From NCBI RefSeq assembly GCF_021601625.1, contig NZ_BQHR01000005.1:272244-336243 (forward strand): 64,000 bases of DNA, read 5' to 3'. Shown here piece after piece: positions 58,043-64,000 of the stretch. The notes under the pieces were generated by a model. The model was given only the letters and a program-made list of their open reading frames with translations, was not told the origin of the DNA and did no database searches. Made by a program: the position numbers and the translations under genes. The stretch comes from Pseudomonas paraglycinae. GTDB taxonomy: Bacteria; Pseudomonadota; Gammaproteobacteria; Pseudomonadales; Pseudomonadaceae. How positions within the stretch are numbered: position 1 is the first letter of the stretch; every line of letters begins with the position of its first letter.

Positions 58043-58473
58043 TACACACCCTCCACGTTAAGGCCCATGCTACGAGCAGAACCGGCGATAGTACGCACGG
58101 CTGCATCCATATCAGCTGCAGTCAGATCCGCGTTTTTGGTTTTCGCGATTTCTTCCAGCTGAGCACGGGTAACAGTGCCAACCTTAACGGTGTTCGGACG
58201 AGCGGAACCGCTGGTCAGACCGGCCGCCTTCTTCAGCAGAACCGAAGCAGGGGTGGATTTGGTTTCGAAAGTGAAGCTACGGTCGCTGTAGACAGTGATG
58301 ATCACTGGAGTCGGCAGACCAGCTTCCAGACCCTGGGTACGGGCGTTGAAAGCTTTGCAGAATTCCATGATGTTCACGCCGTGCTGACCCAGAGCAGGAC
58401 CAACAGGTGGGCTTGGGTTAGCCTGAGCGGCCTTCACTTGCAGCTTGATGTAAGCGGTAATCTTCTTGGCCAT
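58042..58473 (-). CDS. rplK: 50S ribosomal protein L11
   Basis: A 143-aa L11 of the GTPase-associated centre: [41 protein letters not shown], with the rRNA-binding C-terminal domain. L11 is needed for RelA activation on the ribosome. I took the ATG at 58473, which gives the standard start and has a GGAGTGCC ribosome-binding site. It follows nusG after a terminator-like hairpin. Confidence 0.98.
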   Translation of the reverse strand: MAKKITAYIKLQVKAAQANPSPPVGPALGQHGVNIMEFCKAFNARTQGLEAGLPTPVIITVYSDRSFTFETKSTPASVLLKKAAGLTSGSARPNTVKVGTVTRAQLEEIAKTKNADLTAADMDAAVRTIAGSARSMGLNVEGV

Positions 58474-58539
58474 GAGGCACTCCAATTACGGGTTCGAACG
58501 CCTCGAAAGGCTCCCCGGTTACTTGCGCGTTTATCCCAG

Positions 58540-58575
58540 TGACGACAAAACCCCACAGCCTAGGGCTGCGGGGTT
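58540..58575 (-). terminator. Terminator-like hairpin between nusG and rplK
   Basis: On the minus strand, AACCCCGCAGCC (58564-58575) pairs with GGCTGTGGGGTT (58549-58560), a small mismatch being allowed, and is followed by TTGTCG. The U run is weak, so it may be an attenuator. No clear promoter for rplK was seen downstream of it. Confidence 0.65.
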
Positions 58576-58590
58576 GGGATGCTTGCTCAG

Positions 58591-59124
58591 CTAGACCTTT
58601 TCGACCTGACTGAACTCCAACTCTACCGGAGTAGAGCGTCCGAAAATGAGCACTGCCACTTGGATCCGGCTCTTTTCGTAGTTAACTTCTTCAACAACAC
58701 CGTTAAAGTCAGCAAACGGACCATCATTGACTCGAACGGTTTCGCCTGGTTCGAACAGCGTCTTCGGCTTCGGCTTGTCGCTACCGTCAGCAACGCGACG
58801 CAGAATCGCTTCAGCTTCTTTATCGGTGATTGGTGCTGGCTTATCAGCAGTACCGCCGATAAAACCCATCACCCGAGGAGTATCCTTGACCAAGTGCCAA
58901 GTACCCTCGTTCATATCCATCTGAACCAGCACATAACCTGGGAAGAATTTGCGCTCGCTTTTGCGTTTCTGGCCATTACGCATTTCAACCACTTCTTCAG
59001 TGGGAACCAGAATTTCGCCGAAGCCATCTTCCATGCCAGCCAGCTTTACACGCTCGATCAACGAACGCATGACATGCTTCTCGTAACCCGAGTAAGCATG
59101 CACAACGTACCAACGCTTAGCCAC
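58591..59124 (-). CDS. nusG: Transcription termination/antitermination factor NusG
   Basis: A 177-aa NusG. The NGN domain ([33 protein letters not shown]) binds RNA polymerase. The C-terminal KOW domain ([21 protein letters not shown]) binds Rho or S10/NusE. It lies 9 nt after secE. Confidence 0.98.
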   Translation of the reverse strand: MAKRWYVVHAYSGYEKHVMRSLIERVKLAGMEDGFGEILVPTEEVVEMRNGQKRKSERKFFPGYVLVQMDMNEGTWHLVKDTPRVMGFIGGTADKPAPITDKEAEAILRRVADGSDKPKPKTLFEPGETVRVNDGPFADFNGVVEEVNYEKSRIQVAVLIFGRSTPVELEFSQVEKV

Positions 59125-59133
59125 GGGACACCC

Positions 59134-59502
59134 TTAGCCGACAATCAAGGAAACAAGCCAGCCGAGCAGGGAATCAAGCCCCCACAACAGCAACGCCATA
59201 ACCAGAACAACAGCCACAACAATCAGCGTGGTCTGCGTGGTTTCTTGGCGAGTTGGCCATACGACTTTACGAATCTCAGTGCGAGCTTCCTTAACCAGTA
59301 CAAAGAAAGACTTGCCCTTGGCAGTCTGCAGGCCTACAAAGGCAGCTACAGCAGCAATAACAAGCAATGCGAGTACACGGTACAGGATCGGCGAAGCAGC
59401 GTAATACTGATTGCCGACAACGCCAACAATTACCAAAGCGACTACGACAAGCCACTTGAGCAAATCGAAGCGAGAGCCTTGAGCTTCAGCTTTAGGAGTC
59501 AT
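59134..59502 (-). CDS. secE: Preprotein translocase subunit SecE
   Basis: A 122-aa SecE with three hydrophobic helices (the proteobacterial long form). The conserved cytoplasmic amphipathic segment KEARTEIRKVVWPTRQETTQTT precedes the last helix. It is the clamp subunit that stabilises SecY. It lies between tRNA-Trp and nusG, the usual gammaproteobacterial order. Confidence 0.97.
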   Translation of the reverse strand: MTPKAEAQGSRFDLLKWLVVVALVIVGVVGNQYYAASPILYRVLALLVIAAVAAFVGLQTAKGKSFFVLVKEARTEIRKVVWPTRQETTQTTLIVVAVVLVMALLLWGLDSLLGWLVSLIVG

Positions 59503-59547
59503 CTATGAAGATCCTGTGAAAAGAAAGCCAGACACACCAAGTGAATC

Positions 59548-59623
59548 TGGCAGGTCAGGAGGGAATCGAACCCCCAACCTACGGTTTTGGAGACCGTCGC
59601 TCTGCCAATTGAGCTACTGACCT
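59548..59623 (-). tRNA. tRNA-Trp (anticodon CCA)
   Basis: A 76-nt cloverleaf including an encoded 3' CCA: acceptor AGGTCAG/CTGACCT, anticodon CCA at 59588-59590 within CTCCAAA, T arm GGGGGTTCGATTCCCTC. It sits between tufB and secE. Confidence 0.97.
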
Positions 59624-59625
59624 AA

Positions 59626-59657
59626 AACAAAATCAGGCCGGCCATTATGCCGGCCTG
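59626..59657 (-). terminator. Terminator after tufB
   Basis: CAGGCCGGC (59634-59642) pairs with GCCGGCCTG (59649-59657). On the minus strand it is followed by ATTTTGTTTT, which runs into the 5' end of tRNA-Trp. Confidence 0.85.
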
Positions 59658-59676
59658 AAAAAGACATTACAACTAT

Positions 59677-60870
59677 TTACTCGATGATCTTGGCTACGAC
59701 GCCAGCACCAACGGTACGACCGCCCTCACGGATTGCGAAACGCAGGCCGTCTTCCATCGCGATGGTTTTGATCAGGGTAACAGTCATCTGAATGTTGTCA
59801 CCTGGCATTACCATTTCAACGCCTTCTGGCAGCTCGCAGTTACCGGTCACGTCAGTAGTACGGAAGTAGAACTGTGGACGGTAGCCTTTGAAGAACGGAG
59901 TGTGACGGCCGCCTTCTTCCTTGCTCAGAACGTAAACTTCTGCGGTGAACTTGGTGTGCGGCTTAACCGAACCCGGCTTAACCAGAACCTGACCACGCTC
60001 AACGTCGTCACGCTTGGTACCACGCAGCAGAACGCCGCAGTTCTCGCCAGCACGACCTTCGTCCAGCAGCTTGCGGAACATCTCAACACCGGTGCAGGTG
60101 GTGGTGGTGGTGTCACGCAGACCAACGATTTCCAGGGCGTCTTGAACGCGAACGATACCGCGCTCGATACGACCGGTCACAACAGTACCGCGACCCGAGA
60201 TCGAGAACACGTCTTCGATTGGCATCAGGAAAGGCTTGTCGATAGCACGCTCTGGCTCTGGGATGTAGCTGTCCAGAGTTTCCACCAGCTTCTTGACAGC
60301 GGTGGTGCCCATTTCGTTGTCGTCTTTGCCTTCCAGCGCCATACGAGCCGAACCGATGATGATCGGAGTGTCGTCGCCTGGGAAGTCGTAGGTGGACAGC
60401 AGGTCGCGAACTTCCATCTCAACCAGTTCCAGCAGCTCAGCGTCGTCTACCAGGTCAGCCTTGTTCAGGAAAACCACGATGTACGGAACGCCCACCTGAC
60501 GGGACAGCAGGATGTGCTCACGGGTTTGCGGCATCGGACCATCAGCGGCCGAGCAAACCAGGATCGCGCCGTCCATCTGCGCAGCGCCAGTGATCATGTT
60601 CTTCACGTAGTCAGCGTGACCTGGGCAGTCAACGTGAGCGTAGTGACGAATGTTCGAGTTGTACTCAACGTGCGCGGTGTTGATGGTGATACCGCGAGCT
60701 TTTTCTTCTGGAGCGCTGTCGATCTTGTCGAATTCAACTACGGCCGAACCGAAAACTTCGGAGCAGACGCGAGTCAGAGCAGCGGTCAGCGTGGTCTTAC
60801 CGTGGTCTACGTGACCGATGGTGCCTACGTTGACGTGCGGCAGGGAACGATCAAATTTTTCCTTAGCCAT
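59677..60870 (-). CDS. tufB: Elongation factor Tu, copy B
   Basis: The same 397-aa protein as copy A at 43116-44309. At the DNA level I count about 23 differences, most in the first and last ~90 bp, with a middle of roughly 1 kb differing at only about seven sites. It starts with ATG at 60870 and stops with TAA, whereas copy A uses GTG and TGA. It is preceded by the Tyr-Gly-Thr tRNA cluster, like the E. coli tRNA-tufB operon. Confidence 0.98.
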   Translation of the reverse strand: MAKEKFDRSLPHVNVGTIGHVDHGKTTLTAALTRVCSEVFGSAVVEFDKIDSAPEEKARGITINTAHVEYNSNIRHYAHVDCPGHADYVKNMITGAAQMDGAILVCSAADGPMPQTREHILLSRQVGVPYIVVFLNKADLVDDAELLELVEMEVRDLLSTYDFPGDDTPIIIGSARMALEGKDDNEMGTTAVKKLVETLDSYIPEPERAIDKPFLMPIEDVFSISGRGTVVTGRIERGIVRVQDALEIVGLRDTTTTTCTGVEMFRKLLDEGRAGENCGVLLRGTKRDDVERGQVLVKPGSVKPHTKFTAEVYVLSKEEGGRHTPFFKGYRPQFYFRTTDVTGNCELPEGVEMVMPGDNIQMTVTLIKTIAMEDGLRFAIREGGRTVGAGVVAKIIE

Positions 60871-60918
60871 CGATATCACCCCTAACAGAAGAAATTGAGC
60901 AAACAACACGAGCCATTA

Positions 60919-60950
60919 AAACAAAGGCAGATATTTTCATATCTGCCTTG
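60919..60950 (-). terminator. Hairpin between tRNA-Thr and tufB (partial terminator or processing stem)
   Basis: AAGGCAGATAT and ATATCTGCCTT (within 60925-60950) form a near-perfect stem. On the minus strand it is followed by TTTGTTTTAATGG, which is a plausible U tract. It lies 49 nt before the tufB start. Confidence 0.6.
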
Positions 60951-60955
60951 TTATA

Positions 60956-61031
60956 TGGAGCTCTTGAGCGGATTTGAACCGCTGACCTCACCCTTACCAA
61001 GGGTGTGCTCTACCAACTGAGCTACAAGAGC
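60956..61031 (-). tRNA. tRNA-Thr (anticodon GGT)
   Basis: A 76-nt cloverleaf with encoded CCA: acceptor GCTCTTG, anticodon GGT at 60996-60998 in TTGGTAA, T arm AGCGGTTCAAATCCGCT. Confidence 0.97.
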
Positions 61032-61057
61032 GTAAAACTTTGCACAACCTGCAAACT

Positions 61058-61131
<74 letters not shown>

Positions 61132-61156
61132 GGAGCCTGCAGCTCACGCTAAAATC

Positions 61157-61241
61157 TGGTGGAGGGAGAAGGATTCGAACCTTCGAAGTCGTAGACGTCA
61201 GATTTACAGTCTGATCCCTTTGGCCGCTCGGGAACCCCTCC
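61157..61241 (-). tRNA. tRNA-Tyr (anticodon GTA)
   Basis: An 85-nt class II tRNA with a long variable arm and encoded CCA: acceptor GGAGGGG, anticodon GTA at 61205-61207 in CTGTAAA, T arm GAAGGTTCGAATCCTTC. It is the first gene of the tRNA-tufB operon. Confidence 0.97.
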
Positions 61242-61254
61242 TAATCAGGCCGGC

Positions 61255-61282
61255 ATTCTATACTATGCCAAACCCCTGTCAA
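61255..61282 (-). promoter_or_regulatory. Promoter of the tRNA-Tyr-Gly-Thr-tufB operon
   Basis: On the minus strand, consensus TTGACA (61277-61282), then TATAGAAT (61255-61262) after a 14-16 bp spacer depending on the register (TATAGA at 16, TAGAAT at 18). A GC-rich discriminator (GCCGGCC) lies right after the -10, typical of stringently controlled stable-RNA promoters. Confidence 0.85.
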
Positions 61283-61384
61283 GCATTTTCTCATTTAAAA
61301 ACCTGAGGTTAGCTGCATTGACACCACCCCACTGCTTCTACCTTTTCAGGTCTTCGCTGTGGAGCGGGCGCCATTCTATGCAAA

Positions 61385-61825
61385 CTATTCAGTAGGTGCA
61401 ACCCCCTCGCACAGCATTATTTTATGTTTTAACTCATTGAATTCCTTGGAAAGGTTTTGTAACTGAGCATCACCCAGCAAACGCTGGGTTTCGGGCGTAA
61501 CCTGGAACCAATATGAGCCGCCGGAAGACTCTTTTGACGAAGGAAGAGCTTTTGCTCCAATCTCCGTCAAACGCTGTTCCAACGCCTGAGCGGTCTCGGG
61601 GCGCGCCAAACCACCTACATAAAGGCACTGCCCATCAGACTTCCCCCCAGTCCTTTTTTCACGGGAAGCATCACCACCAGCCTCACTCAGCAAGCGAATA
61701 TCCTGTTGCGAGCCACGATAAAGACTGAGCGGCGTTACATCCTTTGCGCGTAGCGGGGCCTCCTGCTGATGCCAGACGTAATAAAACACATTGAGTACCA
61801 GAAGCAGAAGAAACAACCAACGCAT
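61385..61825 (-). CDS. SPOR domain-containing protein
   Basis: A 146-aa membrane-anchored protein. It starts with a hydrophobic helix MRWLFLLLLVLNVFYYVW, then a linker, and a SPOR-like repeat domain (residues ~68-140: CLYVGGLARPETAQALEQRL, GGSYWFQVTPET). SPOR domains bind denuded peptidoglycan at division sites. The start at 61825 was chosen for the membrane helix; it lies 7 nt after coaX, so it is in one operon with birA and coaX. Confidence 0.82.
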   Translation of the reverse strand: MRWLFLLLLVLNVFYYVWHQQEAPLRAKDVTPLSLYRGSQQDIRLLSEAGGDASREKRTGGKSDGQCLYVGGLARPETAQALEQRLTEIGAKALPSSKESSGGSYWFQVTPETQRLLGDAQLQNLSKEFNELKHKIMLCEGVAPTE

Positions 61826-61832
61826 ACAAACC

Positions 61833-62582
61833 TCAGGACAAAGGACACGCCATAGCCAAACCCACGAACACCAAATCGGGAACAATCCGAGCCTCAGGCG
61901 CAACATCCGAAACCAGCTCGGCATCACCACCCGTAATGAAGACACTGTAGTCATCACCCCAGTAGGAGCGCGCCATCTCCAGCTGCGTCAACACAAATCC
62001 CCTGAGCATCAACGAACAGCCACGCTCTACAGCCTCAGCCGTATTGCGCCCCGGAGCCTGGCTCGTCAATGCACGCTCTGCCGCCAGGTCTCCATAGCGA
62101 ATTTTTCGAGTATGCGTACGCAACTGATTACGCATCAGCGGCATGCCAGGACAAATGAAGCCTCCCAGATGCTCGCCGTCCACGGAGATAAAGTCCGCAG
62201 TCACCGCTGTCCCGAAATCAAGAACCAGACAAGCACCTTTAGCCAGGTGAAAACCACCAAGCATCGCCAGCCAGCGATCGAGACCAAGGCGCTCATAGTC
62301 GTCGTAACCATTCTTTACGCCGGACATCTCGCGAGCGGGCGCCGCACAGACAACGGAAATGCCGAACTCATGCTTGAGCAAGCCAATCAGCAAATTAGTC
62401 TCATCTTCGGTTCTTACGCTGACGAGGCGACATTTCTTGAGAGACACTTTCTCGAACGATCGAAGACCGTCAACCAACGCCATGTCAGAGTCGACCACGC
62501 CCTCCGCGACCAAGACGCCGGCCTCAACGCTCAGCACACGCCATTTGATAAAGCTGTTTCCACAATCGAGCTCAAGAATCAT
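61833..62582 (-). CDS. coaX: Type III pantothenate kinase
   Basis: A 249-aa kinase for the first step of coenzyme A synthesis. The N-terminal ASKHA-type phosphate loop [16 protein letters not shown], the [15 protein letters not shown] segment, the [14 protein letters not shown] phosphate-2 motif with catalytic Asp, and the late FITGGDAEL glycine motif are all visible. I took the ATG at 62582 (a GTG one codon upstream is possible). It overlaps the birA stop by 11 nt, so the two are coupled. Confidence 0.93.
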   Translation of the reverse strand: MILELDCGNSFIKWRVLSVEAGVLVAEGVVDSDMALVDGLRSFEKVSLKKCRLVSVRTEDETNLLIGLLKHEFGISVVCAAPAREMSGVKNGYDDYERLGLDRWLAMLGGFHLAKGACLVLDFGTAVTADFISVDGEHLGGFICPGMPLMRNQLRTHTRKIRYGDLAAERALTSQAPGRNTAEAVERGCSLMLRGFVLTQLEMARSYWGDDYSVFITGGDAELVSDVAPEARIVPDLVFVGLAMACPLS

Positions 62583-63525
62583 CACGCAACCTCAAGCTGA
62601 GCTCACCGCCACTAAAGACCTTTTCCACACCATCTACCTTCAGCCTAAGCGCGCCCTGATTATCGATTCCCAGCACCACACCCTCTACCTGATTGACACC
62701 GGCGGTGAGAGAAACCGGCTGCCCTTGCCACAAATGACTCGCCTCCCACTCCGCCTGAAGCGCAGAGAAGCCACCTGATTGGTGACGCTGCAGATAGAGT
62801 TGCAGCTGCTTACTCAGCTCAATCGCCAGAATATTGCGATCACAAGATTTGCCCGATTCTAGACGCATTGAAGTCCATTGCTGATCAACTTCGTCTGTAG
62901 CCTGCATGTTCACATTAATGCCTATGCCCAACACTACATGGCACACGTCTGCTGGATCACCAACCAGCTCCAACAGGATCCCGGCGATTTTTTTTTGGTC
63001 GACCAATACATCATTGGGCCATTTCAGCCCTGCACCTGGCACCCCAAGCGCATGCAAGGCCTGCATGACCGCGAGACCAACAACGAGACTTAACCCTTCA
63101 AGCTGACGCATCCCACCATCGATGCGCAGCACGAGACTGTAATAGAGGTTTTCAGCAAACGGACTCACCCATTTACGGCCTCTGCGCCCCCGCCCTGAGC
63201 TCTGGCGCTCAGCCAGTACAAGAAAGGGAGCCGCCCGCCCCCCATCCACCGCGCGCAGCGATTCAGCATTAGTCGAGTCCACGGAATCGAAGATACTGAC
63301 AGACCAGCCGGAAAGACTTTCCTCTATCCTGAGCGAGTCAAGCAGCGCCAATGGCGAAGCCAATTGATAGCCCCGCCCTCGAACTTTATGTATGGATAAC
63401 CCAAGCTCCGCCTCCAGATGCTGAAGCTGCTTCCACACCGCACTTCGACTAATTCCCAGAGCAACACCCAGGGCCTGACCGGAATGGAATCGACCATCCT
63501 TCAGAAGGTTCAACAACGTCAGCAT
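62572..63525 (-). CDS. birA: Biotin-protein ligase and biotin operon repressor
   Basis: A 317-aa bifunctional protein. The N-terminal winged helix-turn-helix (residues ~1-60, [20 protein letters not shown]) binds the bio operator. The ligase core has the biotinyl-AMP loop GRGRRG at residues 111-116, then [18 protein letters not shown] and GIGINVNM. The last ~50 residues form the SH3-like domain. It activates biotin and attaches it to AccB. It is the first gene of the birA-coaX-SPOR operon, as often seen in Pseudomonas downstream of an rrn operon. Confidence 0.96.
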   Translation of the reverse strand: MLTLLNLLKDGRFHSGQALGVALGISRSAVWKQLQHLEAELGLSIHKVRGRGYQLASPLALLDSLRIEESLSGWSVSIFDSVDSTNAESLRAVDGGRAAPFLVLAERQSSGRGRRGRKWVSPFAENLYYSLVLRIDGGMRQLEGLSLVVGLAVMQALHALGVPGAGLKWPNDVLVDQKKIAGILLELVGDPADVCHVVLGIGINVNMQATDEVDQQWTSMRLESGKSCDRNILAIELSKQLQLYLQRHQSGGFSALQAEWEASHLWQGQPVSLTAGVNQVEGVVLGIDNQGALRLKVDGVEKVFSGGELSLRLRDDS

Positions 63526-63614
63526 GCAGGTCTCGCCTCAGAATGAGGCCCGAATAATAGCCATGCACCGGGCCGCTGCATAGAATTCAAACAATCCATT
63601 TTCCTGCGGGCAAA

Positions 63615-63646
63615 ACAAAACCCCAACTGCTTTCGCAATTGGGGTT
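63615..63646 (-). terminator. Terminator of the rrn operon after the 5S gene
   Basis: AAACCCCAA and TTGGGGTTT (within 63619-63647) pair; on the minus strand they are followed by TGTTTTG. Directly before it is the 5S 3' end. Confidence 0.85.
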
Positions 63647-63658
63647 TCGGAATTTAAT

Positions 63659-63773
63659 CTTGACGATGACCTACTCTCACATGGGGAAACCCCACACTAC
63701 CATCGGCGATGCATCGTTTCACTTCTGAGTTCGGGATGGGATCAGGTGGTTCCAACGCTCTATGGTCGTCAAG
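63659..63773 (-). rRNA. rrf: 5S ribosomal RNA
   Basis: About 115 nt with the Pseudomonas-type sequence: terminal stem CTTGACGA/TCGTCAAG, loop GATCCCATCCCGAACTCAG, and GATGGTAGTGTGGGGTTTCC. Ends are placed from the terminal stem and may be off by a few bases. It is on the minus strand, downstream of 23S. Confidence 0.95.
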
Positions 63774-63926
63774 AAATTCGGGTACTGAGTCGTGGCCAGA
63801 GGGCCTCGCTTCAGCAAATTGGGTATGTGACAGCTGTCGGTGTCTTGTGAGCGTCGAACTTTCGGTTCATTTTCGTCTTCACACACCGCAATCTGGCCTT
63901 TCGACTCAAATTGCTTGGGTGTTATA

Positions 63927-64000
63927 TGGTCAAGCCTCACGGGCAATTAGTATTGGTTAGCTCAACGCCTCACAGCGCTTACACACCCAACCTATCAACG
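63927..64000 (-). rRNA. rrl: 23S ribosomal RNA, 3' end (partial)
   Basis: The last ~74 bases match the 3' end of Pseudomonas 23S rRNA (minus strand GGTTGGGTGTGTAAGCGCTG and GCTAACCAATACTAATTGCC). The rest of the gene lies beyond the window. The 153-nt spacer to 5S (63774-63926) shows no tRNA. Confidence 0.92.

Overview
This window reads as a chromosomal segment of a Pseudomonas species, most likely of the P. fluorescens group. The grounds are a GC-rich accessory half, the run rplQ - katA - ferritin - uvrA - MFS - ssb (the order I know from Pseudomonas chromosomes), Pseudomonas-type RpoB and RpoC (1357 and 1399 aa), and a palindromic intergenic repeat typical of fluorescent pseudomonads. No phage, insertion sequence, CRISPR array or plasmid gene is visible.

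Left part (1-21.9 kb) holds metabolic and envelope genes in short operons. They are a sugar-nucleotide epimerase/reductase pair, an Lhr-family helicase convergent with an MscS-type channel, a repeat-flanked MFS exporter, and a four-gene translationally coupled set (DUF72, EEP-phosphatase, ClsB, YbhN). Facing that set are an alpha/beta hydrolase and a DUF3182 gene. Next come a GlxA-type regulator divergent from a cysteine hydrolase, and a yjfIJKLM-yjfC operon (PspA-like protein plus glutathionylspermidine-synthase-like enzyme). A candidate promoter of the yjf operon sits exactly between two copies of a 12-bp palindrome, and its first gene carries an N-terminal extension that looks like a ribbon-helix-helix DNA-binding segment. 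This is the best candidate here for an undescribed regulatory circuit.

Middle part (21.9-29.2 kb) is ssb, a YajR-like MFS, uvrA, a ferritin (FtnA type, lacking the haem-ligand Met of bacterioferritins) and catalase katA: DNA repair, iron storage and peroxide defence.

Right part (29.2-61.4 kb), all on the minus strand, is the translation/transcription supercluster. In transcription order it is tRNA-Tyr, tRNA-Gly, tRNA-Thr, tufB, tRNA-Trp, secE, nusG, rplKAJL, rpoBC, rpsLG, fusA, tufA, the S10 operon, the spc operon with secY, and the alpha operon ending in rpoA-rplQ. Promoters with near-consensus boxes are visible before the tRNAs, rpsL, rpsJ and rpsM. Terminators or attenuators lie after tufA, tufB and nusG, between rplL and rpoB, and after rpmJ. 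A 209-bp non-coding gap with two strong hairpins interrupts the spc operon between rpsN and rpsH.

Right end (61.4-64 kb) has a SPOR protein, coaX and birA, then the 5S gene and the 3' end of 23S rRNA from an rrn operon that runs off the window. The only stretch over 300 bases without a gene is 7834-8243, which holds the repeat element.
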